Source: Eutreptiella sp. 'Long Island Sound 2002'
Lineage: Eukaryota > Euglenozoa > Euglenophyceae > Eutreptiales > Eutreptiaceae
Reading direction: 5' to 3'
NCBI GenBank assembly: GCA_964036045.1
Contig: OZ038383.1
Span: 67,337,725-67,401,724 of the forward strand
Length of the DNA: 64,000 nucleotides
This document shows positions 52,434 to 63,886 of this stretch, piece after piece. The notes under the pieces were generated by a model. That model worked only from the letters and a program-made list of their open reading frames with translations. It did not search any database and had not been told where the DNA came from. Position 1 is the stretch's first letter. Each line of letters opens with the position of its first letter. A program made the position numbers and the translations under genes.

Positions 52434-53063
52434 GTGTGCCAGCGAGAGTGCGCGCTCCCTGCGTGTCCGGTGAGTTTGTTGCCATCCGCTATGAGGTTGA
52501 TGGCCGACAAGGGTGCCGTGCATAGGCTTGGTGGCGGCACGGTCAGTGCTTCACTAGTGCTCCGTTACCAAGCGGCGGTAAAATATAGACTGCCTGCAAT
52601 GCATCGGAGGGGGGAGGCTCTCACAGATCAGGCAAAGGCACATTGGCCTGTCTGTAAGCCGCCTGACCCTTTGCCTTTGACCTTGCCCGGCTGTCGTCCT
52701 CCGGAACGCAAAGTGTACATTGAAAATTTCAGTTCACATCACCTCGATTTCTGGCGCAAGGTGCACCCACAGCACCCCACGTGGCCAGACCTACCACCCA
52801 TCCTCGGGAAAATTCTGCGCTTTGGGAAAGGGCACCATCGGGCACCAGATATGGAAAAAAGGGCTGGGGGTTCAGTAGCCCCCACTACACAGCCAGAAAT
52901 CGAATGCCTACGTGCCAACAGGCTTCTGCGGCTGGACGAGCAAGAGAGAAAGAAACAACGCACGCTGGCCAGTTTCTTCGTTGCAAACAATTCCAGTGGC
53001 GTAGCACCCTCATCCACTGACGTAGCATCCTCATCCACTGATGTCATGGCATCCTCTTCCTAG
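52434..53063 (+). pseudogene. Upstream ORF of the DDE transposon, 209 codons open
   Basis: An open frame containing LRYQAAVKYRLPAMHRRGEA, KVYIENFSSHHLDFWRKVHP, IECLRANRLLRLDEQERKKQ and an STDVASSSTDVMASSS tail. It reads as real protein but is not recognised. Its position just upstream of the catalytic region suggests the N-terminal (possibly DNA-binding) part of the transposase or an accessory protein. A stop at 53061-53063 and further stops near 53121-53131 separate it from the catalytic part. Confidence 0.5.
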
Positions 53064-53139
53064 ATTCGGTCAAAGAAAAAAACACGAGCTAAACCTGCAC
53101 CGCCACCTCAGGCGCAGCCCTAAGCCTGAGCTGAAGCCT

Positions 53140-54251
53140 GTGAAAAGGCAGATAAACGCACAGAGGATCCAATCCTGACGTACCTCCTTAATGTGTTCGG
53201 GTACATGTGCCACCCAATGCACCCATCAGCTGAGGGTGTACAATGGTGGGTTGACCGTTGCCGCACCAACAGCTTGCGCAAACAGGTGGCGCTGGTTGGG
53301 CTTGATGCCCTTACTCTGGAGGAGCTATATATGAAGTACGGTGAGCCACGGTACATAGACAGGGAAGACATTTTCCGTTTTTTTTTTCATGCAAGCAGAA
53401 TGTCGGGAAGCATGCTGGTGCATTCACATCTAGATCTGAGTGCTGTGATAGAAAGTTCGGGGACAGTGTCAAGCGAGTGAGGTACCACTTCAATCTCGTC
53501 ATGGATGAGATTAGGTGGGAACGCGGACTAAGCCCCTGGAACCACACCCCCCACTACCCCTTTGTGGCCACTCACACTGCTGATGCCATGCCTCTGGCCA
53601 GTCTGGGGGGACCATTGAGTGATGTTCTGTGGAACCTGAAATACACATCGTACTGTTGGAAGGTCCTGGTTGCGCTGAATTGGCTGGGCAACATTTGCTG
53701 GGTGTGTCTTTTGTCCCCTGGTACGACCCCAGACATTTTAATCTGGGATGCCCAAGGTCCTCAACGCAGCGCTGGAGATTTTGTCAACTTTGAGGTTGGC
53801 ATTCACGACGGAGCGTTCAAGGGTAGGGTCGGATCAATCATTCCCTTTGTGGGCGGAGGCAAACTGTCTGACGGCCAACAAGAATACAACGACGTCCACG
53901 GGGTGGTACAGGGCAAGGGTCGAACACTGCTTTGCCCATCTGTGGCATTGGCGTGTGTCTCGCGACGTCTGGACACGTCTAGACCACACAGTGCTGCAGA
54001 AGACTGTCCGTGTGCGGTTACACACAACACAATTTTGTTTGAATCGCAAGCAGATATACCAGCCTTATGGACCATGGACCCACTTCCCTGATGGTCTGTG
54101 GACCAAAATGGCCTGTCCGATCCCGGAAGATGAGAGGGATAGTGCTGAGGTGGAGGCTACTTGCCAGTTGTGCTATTCACGTAGCGCTAGCGTCTGTGAT
54201 GCATGTCAATTGCTTTTCTACGTAACCTGCAAGTCACAGCACAGCTGTTGA
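53140..54251 (+). pseudogene. DDE-type transposase, catalytic region, frameshifted
   Basis: The frame at 53140-53480 reads LTYLLNVFGYMCHPMHPSAE and LTLEELYMKYGEPRYIDRED. After a frameshift near 53455, the next reads VRYHFNLVMDEIRWERGL, then HTADAMPLAS (Asp 53582-53584). KYTSYCWKVLVALNWLGNIC and SPGTTPDILIWD (Asp 53732-53734) follow, then GIHDGAFKGRVG and KLSDGQQEYND. A second frameshift near 53900 leads to YRARVEHCFAHLWHW (Glu 53922-53924). The order Asp, Asp, D-x-A-[YF]-K-G, R-x-R-V-E matches DDE transposases of the Harbinger/IS5-like superfamily. A Cys cluster, CQLCYS...CDACQLLFYVTC, closes the frame at 54251. Two frameshifts make it inactive. Confidence 0.75.
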
Positions 54252-54580
54252 GAGTAACCCTGTGACGTCTCTGTCTGATAAGTGTATTTATTGAGATGCA
54301 CATTTGTTGCTGAATTGTGCAGCAACACAGGCTGTGCCTCCCCAGGCAACCATGCAGCGTGGACTTACTACGACTCCTTGATGGTGCACAAGCTCCTTGA
54401 CAGTGCACAAGCTGCAAGTCACAACACAACCGTTGAGTGTGACTTTGCGACATGTCACTGTGATAAGTGTTTTTATTCAGGTGCACATATGTCATTCAAT
54501 TGTGTACCTGCAAAGGCTGCAACTCACTGGGCAGCCATGCCGCATGGAATTACCATGACTTCCTGTTCTGTGTTGTTTGC
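54230..54580 (+). repeat. Tandem duplication, about 184-bp unit, 2 copies
   Basis: GCAAGTCACAGCACAGCTGT (54230) and GCAAGTCACAACACAACCGT (54414) start two diverged units that both continue with TGATAAGTGT, ATTCA/AATTGTG and GGCAACCATGC/GGCAGCCATGC phrases. Confidence 0.85.
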
Positions 54581-54814
54581 ATGTGAGCTCGCCTAGGGGG
54601 GGGCCTCACACAATGTCCCTCTCTCCATCAACTTCCGGCTAAACGGGTGTAGCAAAAACTGGAATGAGGAGGGACAAGAATGGGAAGTCAAAATGGTACT
54701 GATCCAAAACCCACTCGGGACCATCTGCAACTCCTCCCCCAGGTCGACCGTTGGCCAGTGAAGTTGTTCAAATACCGGATGCGGTGCGTGCGCGCGCGGT
54801 GCGGATACTGCCCC

Positions 54815-57800
54815 CTAGAGTTGGGGATACGCACTCCCACGCTTTGGTCTTTCCCTTTGAGTTGGGGATGCCAAACCCGTGCTTTGGTGTAGCTCCTCAA
54901 CTTGGGGATATGTACTCCCGCGCTTTGGTTTAGCCCCTCGAGTTGGGGATACGGACTCCCACGTTTTGGTGTGGCCCCTCGAGTTGGGGATCCGACTCCC
55001 ACGCTTTGGTCCAGCCCCTCGTGTTGGGGATACGGACTGCCACACTTTGGTGTAGCCTCTCGAGCTGGGGATGCGGAGTCCCACACTGTGGTGTAGCCCC
55101 TCGAGTCGGGGATACGGAGTCCCACGCTTTGGTGTAGCCCGCGCAGTTGGGGATACAACTCCCACGCTTTGGTGTAGCCCCTCGAGTTGGTGATACCGAC
55201 TCCCACGCTTTGTTGTAGCCATCTCAGTTGGCGATACCGACCGCCATGCTTTGGTGTAGCCCCTCAAGTTGGGCATAAGACTCCCACGCTTTGGTGTAGC
55301 CCCTAGAGTTGGGGATACGGACTTCGACACTTTGGTGTAGCCTCTCAAGTTGCGGATACGGACTCCTACGCTTTGGTGTAGCCCCTTGAGTTGGGGATAC
55401 CAAACCCTACTTTGTTGTAGCCCCTCAAGTCGGGGATATGTACTCCCACGCTTTGGTGTAGCCCCTCGAGTTGGGGATACGACTCCCACGCTTTGGTGCG
55501 GCCCCTCGAGTTGGGGATACGGACTCCCACCCTTTTGGTGTAGCCCCTCGAGTTGGGGATACGGACTCCCACGCTTTGGTGCAGCCCGCGGAGTTGAGGA
55601 TACAACTCCCAAGCTTGGGTGTAGCCCCTCGAGTTGGGGATGCGGACTCCCGCGCTTTCGCGTGGCCCCCCGATTTGGGGATTCAAAGTCCCTTGCTTTG
55701 GTGTAGCCTCCGAGTTGGGGCTATGACTACCACGCTTTGGTGTAGCCCCTCGAGTCGGGGATACGCACTCCCACGCTTCAGTGTAGCCCCTTGAGTTGGG
55801 CATACGGACTCGCACGCTTTGGTGTAGCTGCTCGAGTTGGGGATACAGACTCCCACGCTTTGGCGAGCCCCCTCGAGTCGGGGACACGGACTCCCACCCT
55901 TTGGTGTGGCCCTTTTAAATCGGGGGATATGGACTCCCATGCTTTGGTGTAGCCCCTCGACTTGAGGACACGGACTCCCACGCTTTGCTGTGGCCCTTGG
56001 ATTTCGGGATACGGACCCCCACGCTTTGGTGTAGCCCCTCGAGTTGGGGATACAGACTCGCATGCTTTGGGGCAGCCCCTCGAGTTGGGGATACGGACTC
56101 CTACGCTTTGGTGTAGTGTCTCGAGTGGGGGATATGGACTCTCACGCTTTGGTGTGGCCCTTGCAGTTGGGGATAGGGACTCCCACGCTTTGGTGTAGCC
56201 CCTCGAGCTGGGCATAAGCCTCCCATGCTTTGGTGTAGCCCCTCGAGTTGGGGATACGGACTCCCACGCTTTGGTGTAGCCCGTCGAGTTTCGGATATGC
56301 ACTACCACGCTTTGGCGTGGCCTCTCGAGTTAGGGATACCGACTCCCACGCTTTGGTGTATCTCCTCGAGTTGGGCATAAGACTCCGGCGCTTTGTTGTA
56401 GCCCTCCGAGTTGGGGATGCACACTCCCACGGTTTGGTGTAGCCCCTTGCATTTGGGATACGGACTCCCACGCTTTGACGTGGCCCCTCTTGAGTTGCGC
56501 ATAAGACTCCGGCGCTTTGGTGTAGCCCTCCAAGTTGGGGATACAAACTTCCACGCTTTGGTGTAGCCCCTTGAGTTCGGGATACGGACTCCCACGCTTT
56601 GGTGTAGCCCCTTGAGTTGGGGATACGGACTCCCAAGCTTTGGTGTAACCCGTCCAGTTTGGGATGCGCACTGCCACGCTTTGGCGTGGCCTCTCGAGTT
56701 AGGGATACCGACTCCCACGCTTTGGTGTAGCCCCTGGAGTTGGCCATAAGACTGCGGCGCTTTGGTGTAGCCCTCCAAGTTGGGGATACACACTCCCACG
56801 CTTTGGTGTAGCCCCTTGAGTTGGGGATACGGACTCCCACGCTTTGGCGTGGCCCCTCTTGCGTTGGACATAAGTCTCCGGCGCTTTGGTGTAGCCCTCC
56901 GAGTTGGGGATATAAACTTCCACGCTTTGGTGTAGCCCCTTGAGTTGGGGATACGGACTCCCACGCTTTGCCGTGGCCCCTCGAGCTGGGCATACGGACT
57001 CCCACGTTTTGATGTAGCCCCTCGAGTCGGGGATACGGACTCGGACGCTTTGGTGTAGCCGCTCGAGTTGGGCATAAGACTCCCACGCTTTGGTGTACCC
57101 CCTCGAGTTGGGGATATGGACTCCCACGCTTTGGTGTAGCCCCTCGAGTTGGGGATACGGACTCCCACGCTTTGGTGTAGCCCCTCGAGCTGGGCATAAG
57201 ACTCCCACGCTTTGGTGTAGTCCCTCGAGTCGGGGATACAGACTCCCACGCTTTGGCGTGGCCCCTCGCGTTGGGGATACGGACTCCCACGTTTTCGGTT
57301 GGCCCCTCGAGTTGGGCATAAGACTCCCACGCTTTGGTGTAGCCCCTTGAGTTGGGGATACGCACTCCCACGTGTTGGTGTAGCCCCTCGAGTCGGGGAT
57401 ACGCACTCCCACGCTTGGGCGTGGCCCCACGATTTGGGGATACGACTCCCACGCTTTGGCGTCGCCCCTCGAGTTGGGGATAGGCACTCCCACGCTTTGG
57501 TGTGGCCCCTTGAGTTGGGGATACAAACTTCCTTGCTTTGGAGTAGGCCCTCCAGTTGGGGATGCGGACTCCCACGCTTTGGTGTGGCGCCTCGAGTTGG
57601 GGATACAGACTCGCATGCTTTGGGGCACCCCCTAGAGTTGGGGATACGGACTCCCACGCTTTGGTGTAGCGTTTCGGGTTGGGGATATGGACTCCCATGC
57701 TTTGGTGTGGCCCTTGCAGTTGGGGATAGGGACCCACGCGTTGGTGTAGCCCCTCGAGTTGGGGATACGGACTCCCACGCTTTGGTGTAGCCCGTCGAGT

Positions 57801-59770
57801 TTGGGATACGCACTGCCACGCTTTGGCGTGGCCTCTCGAGTTAGGGATACAAACTTCCACGCTTTGGTGCAGCCCCTTGAGTTGGAGATACGGACTCCCA
57901 CGCTTTGGTGTAGCCCCTCGAGCTGGCCATATGGATCCCCACGTTTTGATGTAGCCCCTTGAGTCGGGGATACGGACTCGCACGCTTTGGTGTAGCCGCT
58001 CGAGTTGGGCATAAGACTCCCACGCTGTGGTGTAGCCCCTCGAGTTGGGGATATGGACTCCCACGCTTTGTTGTAGCCGTCGAGTTGGGGATACGGATTC
58101 CCACGCCTTGGTGTAGCCCGTCGAGCTGGGCATAAGACTCCCATGCTTTGGTGTAGCCCCTTGAGTTGGGGATGCAGACTCGCACGCTTTGGTGTGGCCT
58201 ATGGAGTTGCGGATATGGACTCCCACGCTTTGGTGTAGGCCCTTGAGTTGGGGATACGACTCCCACGCTTTGGCGTGGCCTCTCGAGTTAGGGATACCGA
58301 CTCCCACGCTTTGGTGTACCCCCTCGAGTTGGGCATAAGACTCCGGCGCTTTGGTGTAGCCCTTCTCGAGTTGGGGATACAGAACCCATGCTTTGGTGTA
58401 GACCCTTGAGTTGGGCATAAGACTCCCACGCTTTGGTGTGGCCCCACGAGTTGGGGATACGACTCCCACGCTTTGGCGTGGCCTCTCGAGTTAGGGATAC
58501 CGACTCCCACGCTTTGGTGTACCCCCTCGAGTTGGGCATAAGACTCCGGCGCTTTGGTGTAGCCCTTCTCGAGTTGGGGATACAGAACCCATGCTTTGGT
58601 GTAGACCCTTGAGTTGGGCATAAGACTCCCACGCTTTGGTGTAGGCCCTTGAGTTGGGGATACGACTCCAACGCTTTGGCGTGGCCTCTCGAGTTAGGGA
58701 TACCGACTCCCACGCTTTGGTGTACCCCCTCGAGTTGGGCATAAGACTCCGGCGCTTTGGTGTAGCCCTCCAAGTTGGGGCCACAAACTTCCACGCTTTG
58801 GTGTAGCCTCCCAAGTTGCGGATACGCTTTGGTGTAGCCCCTTGAGTTGGGGATACCAAACCTTGCTTTGTTGTAGCCCCACAAGTTGGGGATATGTACT
58901 CCCACGTTTTGGGGTGGCCCCTGGAGTTGGGGATATGACTCCCAGGCTTTGGTGCGGCCCGTCGAGTTGGGGATACGGACTCCCACCCTTTTGCTGTAGC
59001 CCCTCGAGTTGGGGATACGGACTCCCACGCTTTGGTGCAGCCCGCGGAGTTGGGGATACAACTCCCAGCTTGGGTGTAGCCCCTCGAGTTGGGGATGCGG
59101 ACTCCCACGCTTTGGCGAGGCCCCTCGAGTTGGGGATACGGACTCCCACGCTCTGGTGTGGCCCTTTGAATTTGGGGATATGGAGTCCCATGCTTTGGTG
59201 TAGCCCCTCGAGTTGGGGATACGGACTCCCACGCTTTGGCGAGGCCCCTCGATTTGGGGATTCTCACTCCCTTGCTTTGCTGTAGCCTCCGAGTTGGGGA
59301 TATGACTCCCACGCTTTGGTGTAGCCCCTCGAGTCGGGGATACGCACTCCCACGCTTCGGTGTAGCCCCTTGAGTTGGGGATACGGACTCGCACGCTTTG
59401 GTGTAGCTGCTCGAGTTGGGGATACGGACTCCCACGCTTTGGCAAGGCCCCTCGAGTTGGGGATACGGACCCCCACGCTTTGGTGTGGCCCTTGGAATTC
59501 GGGGATATGGACTCCCATGCTGTGGTGTAGCCCCTCGAGTTGGGGATACGGACTCCCACGCTTTGGTGTAGCCTTTCGAGTTGGGGATACGGACTCCCAC
59601 GCTTTGGTATGGCCCTTGGAGTTTGGGATGCGGACTCCCACGCTTTGGCGTGGCCCCTCGAGTTGGGGATACGGACTCCCATGCTTTGGTGTAGCGTCTC
59701 CAATTTGGGATATGGACTCTCACGCTTTGGTGTGGCCCTTGCAGTTGGGGATAGGGACTCCCACGCTTTG
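54815..59770 (-). repeat. Minisatellite A, main block, minus orientation, about 120 copies
   Basis: Same 40-41 bp unit. A 203-bp (five-unit) higher-order repeat is visible at 58271, 58474 and 58677 (phrase TGGCGTGGCCTCTCGAGTTA). On the minus strand the unit has no stop codon in any frame, giving open frames up to 775 codons (56142-58469) that I do not consider genes. Confidence 0.97.
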
Positions 59771-61181
59771 GGACTATCCAAAATCATGGGCTCACTTGGC
59801 GACCCTGCCATTCCCAAAACCGGAGGAGTTGGGCGACGCCCAAAAGATATGTTGGACACATATGACTTGATACCAATCCTATGGCACACTCCGGTCCAAG
59901 TCAGGCATGTGTCTCATTTGCCCCAACCATGAGTGTGCGCATTTTCGGCCATTTTGAGCAATTTTCCACATTTGCTGCCCGCCGTGCACCATGTTCAGCC
60001 ACTTCGTGCACGCCGGACTCATGGACCAATGGACCATATATGACATGGGTGTTATGGACATTGGTCCCCATGGTTCACACACCACGTGGGCGAAGCGGAG
60101 CAACCTTCGTTAGGGTGCTAGCCCAAAGTGAGTGTGGACAATTTTGCCATTTTGGCATTTGTGGACCCAATTGGGATTGTCACCACGCCAAGTGGCATGG
60201 AGATCTTTGAGAGCCAAGGGCATGGGAGTCTTTGTTGGACTCTCGGTAAATCGCGTATCGAATGGTGGATCCGATCTCCAAGCCGGCGTGGAGATATACT
60301 ATTGAGAGCACCCCCGAATTTTGGCTCATTTCGAGCAGCCAAAATGACCCCCTTTTGGGACCCCAATTTCACCCCCCCGTGTGGTCAATTGGCGGCCCCA
60401 TAGCTCTATGCCCACAGGGGGCCCGGACCTAATTTTGTGTTGTACACTCAGATATAGGTCCTAGGTCCTGCCTCCTATCCTGTGAGCCATTGGCCTTGCC
60501 CTGGCCGGGCGAGCCACGCGTGAGAATGATGCCAATTTTGGTGATTTTGGCATCATGACCCCACTTGACGAACCCGTGGTGCCCTGATGCCGGGACCTCA
60601 GAGGGAACCAGGTTGGGTGAGGGCTCCAAAGAGTTCATACTGGAAGGGCATAGGGTCATTTGCCTCGTCCCTACCTCTGGCAGGTCCGGACCAGGGATCA
60701 ATTTTGGAGATTTTTGAGCTAATATCAGTTTGGGCTAAAACAGCCCATTTTCAGCTACCAACTCCTAGGGGATAATGGCGGGGCCATATCTCTGGCTCAG
60801 AGAGGAGTTGGGACCTGCCGTTAAGGGAGCATAGGGAGCCACTGTCGATTGGCCTTGGAGCCCCTTGTTTCCAGGAACTCGCCTGTGGCTGGGCGGGACA
60901 CCTCCCCTATTGGCAGGGTTTCAGGGTCCGGACTCAGCAGGGCATGGGTTGTGTTTGAGCCTCCGCCCCCACCAGCCACTGAGAGGGTCGGACCTGGGAT
61001 TGGGATATGAGTTGGGACTGAGTGTCTATTGTTCTGTGATGCCCTTACCCCAGTCCAGTCTTAACCCCATGTGTACATATCCTGATGTGTTGCTGTACAT
61101 ACTTTTGTTCCCTTGTTTCAGAGTCGCAAGGATCCTGAAACGCTTTGTCTCATGACACGAGCGTAATTGATGCCCCTGTGA
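59771..61181. other. No supported gene
   Basis: 1.4 kb of mixed composition following the minisatellite. No domain on either strand. It may be part of the insertion that carries the polyprotein fragment, since the minisatellite resumes only at 63887. Confidence 0.5.
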
Positions 61182-62704
61182 GCGCAGTGCTTTGCCTGCC
61201 TGCTTGCTTGTGCGTGTCACCGCAGCGTCCCGTGGCCAGGCCCCCCACGGGAACGTGTCACTATAGTGGCCCAGCGCCTGCTAAAGACTTTCAAGAAAAC
61301 TAAGACCGTGGCCATAAGAGTAGGGGATGGGCGTACCATCCATTCCTTTGGGGGAGTCGATGTGACTATATGCCTGGGCGACGAAACTGTGACCCAACAC
61401 TGCAGAGTGTTGGACACCGACGCCTTTGACATCGTCATTGGTACCGACTTCCTACGAAGAAACCCCCAGGTAAAAATGCTGTCTCTCCAGCGCCCATATT
61501 CTCTGCACTGCGATTTTGGCAGTGGGCTCTTCTCCGTACCTTTGGAGCTGTCAGGACGAAAAGAGTCTGGGCTGCGCTACGCATCCAAGACTAACTATCG
61601 TACTGAAAACTACCAATTGGCCCGTCACGTTCTTGAAAATGGACTGGCGGCCCTTCAGGTAACCCTGGATGAGATCCAGGTGGAATGGTTCGCGAGCCAA
61701 CAACAGCACATCATGCAGTTGTACTGCTCCAAACATTTGAACAACGCTTTCCGTTTCTTCTGGAAAGCAATGGGCCTAGCGTATGCTAACCCTCCCTTCT
61801 CCCTGCTCGCAAAGGTTCTAACCAAAATCGCTTGTGAGGGAGGAAGGGTTGTCATGTGCAGCCGTGACTGGGGTTGCTCAGGTGAACACGCTTATTGGCG
61901 CCGTATGCCAGACCGAATGACCGTGGGTAGAGTGCAACTCCCCAACAGTCCCATCTACATGCCTGAGGACTCAGACACAGCTATGCAGGCCCCTGAGTGG
62001 GCCAGTTTCTTATCCATTGTCAATGGATCTCTCAATCCTGTACCCCTGTGTGACCTGGATCAGGTGCTACTGAAAGAGGTCATGGCCGAAAATCGTGGCC
62101 TGACCCTTTCTGATCTCAAAAAACGATCTCCTGAGCACCTATCTGCTAACTTACAGGGTGTGAATCTCCCGATGGCTATTTGGAACCTGCAGCTGTAAGG
62201 GAGGATGCTGACGACCAACTTTCTGAGATCGCCAGCACTATCCCTCCTGTTGATCCCAGCTGTGTTCAAAGAAAACACAGTGCCTTCCTGGCCCATCTGT
62301 TGCTCGAGGAGGTAGATCTAGAGTCAACCTTCGAACCCACTTCCCCTGTTGGGAAACCGGTGCTGCACATGCAGCCTATGCACTCAGGTGAACCCGTGGC
62401 CCGGAGTCCTGATGCTCTAGCGCGGCCTGCTTCTAATAACATGCCACTGTCTGAGAATGACACTCAGGAACTCCGACGGCTGTTGTACCTGAAGGCCGAA
62501 GGTATTGAGCGCCAAGAGCGTCTGCAATACGTCACACAGACCTGGAAATCCTCCATCTGGTCTGAAAAGGACGATGATTCCTACACACTGCCTGACCCTG
62601 AGATACCCCTAGTTTACTCTCTGCACTATGGGCAGCAAGGTCCCCCTGAGTGGGACGATGGTTCTGTACCTGCCGAAACTGCTGATTGGCAGAAAAAGGT
62701 TTGA
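61182..62704 (+). pseudogene. Retroelement polyprotein fragment: retropepsin tail and NPPF-motif domain
   Basis: Open from 61182 with no ATG before the conserved part, so it is a fragment. VLDTDAFDIVIGTDFL (61407-61454) looks like the C-terminal I-x-G-x-D-F-L segment of a retroviral-type aspartic protease; the catalytic D-[ST]-G is not present. About 100 residues later come VEWFASQQQHIMQLYCSKHL and GLAYANPPFSLLAKVLTKI (YANPPFS at 61782-61802). This order of F-A-S then N-P-P-F recalls the methyltransferase-like or RNase-H-linked tail in DIRS/Ty3-type polyproteins of protists. The tail (EIASTIPPVDPSC, then NDTQELRRLLYLKAEGIERQ) continues in another frame after a one-base shift near 62150-62160 and ends at 62704. 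Similar sequences are, from memory, common in dinoflagellate gene models. No RT or integrase is seen. Confidence 0.6.
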
Positions 62705-62718
62705 GGTTTGAGGTTTGA
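62698..62718 (+). repeat. GGTTTGA x 3
   Basis: Three direct heptamers at the very end of the polyprotein frame. They include its stop codon. Confidence 0.95.
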
Positions 62719-63886
62719 TTTTGCGGGTACTAGACGCCTTTCGGCCCCGGGGGGCCACCTGGTCGGGCCAGGTGATATCCTCCCCACCGGGTCTTAGTGG
62801 GGGGCCCTCCAAGACGCACCTCCTGCCTGGTGGCGGAGTCCCCCGGGTTCACAGGGCTCAGAGCCCCGTCCTTCCCCGGCTTCCCCGTTTCGCCACTCCC
62901 CGGTCAGTGCATCAATTCGCAGCCGTGGCTGCGGGCGCTTACCCACTGCGTCGCCCCCCTAATGCGTGGTCGCCCGGGGAGCCGGCGCCGCCGGGCCCGT
63001 GCTACTGGCTTGTCGCCAGTGGGACCCCCTTGGGCTGGCGCGGAGGCTGCCTAGCCTAGGGGTTGGGGCGTGGCGCTGTGCGCCACTACTGCCTTGGCGG
63101 GTGCAGTGCCCCGTCTGTGTGTGCGCGGCGCTCGCGGCCGGTTCGGGGGGTTCGGGCCGGTACCTGGTGTTGTGTCTCTCTCGTTTCCCCCTTCCCGCCC
63201 CGCGTGTTCCGCGCTGCGTGTGGCGGGCTGTCCTGTCCGGGTGTCCCTTACCCTCGCTCGCTGGTACGCCATTCCACGCGGTCTGTGCGTTCCGCGCGCT
63301 CGATCCGGTTGCCCTTTTGGTAGTCCCCGCGTGCCCCTTTCGTGTGTGTGCGCTCGCGCTCCTGCGGCGTCCGCTCCCCCCCCCTCCGGGTGGTGTGGCG
63401 TGCGCACTTCGCGTGGTCCCAGCACTGGGCGCTGGTAGGGCCGTTCCACGTGGTCCGTGCCCCTCCGCGTGTCCTGCCCCGGTCCCTTGCTCCGTCTGGC
63501 GTGCTTGGGGGGGGGCGGTCCGGTCCCGGTTCCCCCCTACTTGGCTTGGGGTTGTGGGGGTGGCGGTAGGGCGTCCCCGGGGGGGTGCCTTCTACTGTTG
63601 CGAGGGGCGTCTGGGGTCAGGCGCTCCCCCTCCCCCGACTGCCCGCCCACTGGGCGGGCTAGTGGCACCCGCTTTGTTGCCTGCCCAGGGAAGGCAGAGG
63701 GACGGAACGAGGCAGAGCGACCCCCCGCCCTACAGGCTTCCCCCCGGCCGCCCCTCGGCACACGAACGCCACGGACCCGCCCCGCGGCGCGCAGCCCCCA
63801 CAGGGCGTGCAGGCCGAGGGGACAGAGAAGGGCCCCCACACCCGCACGCCCGCGCCCACAACACGTGGATCGCGGACCCCAACAGC
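62719..63886. other. GC-rich segment between the polyprotein fragment and the minisatellite
   Basis: All frames are fairly open owing to composition (for example plus 62966-63907), but no frame looks protein-like and none has a domain. It could be a 3' untranslated or terminal-repeat region of the retroelement. No second copy is in the window to test that. Confidence 0.45.

Larger units (their letters stand above)
52138..54814 (+). mobile_element. Decayed DDE transposon inserted in minisatellite A
   Basis: The minisatellite stops at TGTAGCCC (52137) and resumes near CCCCCTAGAGTTGGGGATAC (54815). Both edges carry alternating GC sequence (GCGCGCGCGGTGCGGGTATT on the left; GGTGCGTGCGCGCGCGGTGC on the right). 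Read inward, each edge has GGTATT-G...GTT/CAAC, so imperfect terminal inverted repeats are possible. The interior has a transposase relic. Confidence 0.65.

Noticed and set aside
56142-58469. 775-codon open frame on the minus strand, and similar frames of 250-530 codons in 54.8-59.9 kb
   Set aside because: They consist entirely of the 41-bp minisatellite read through all frames. There is no unique N- or C-terminus and no domain. Reported as a repeat, with the open-frame pattern as a finding.
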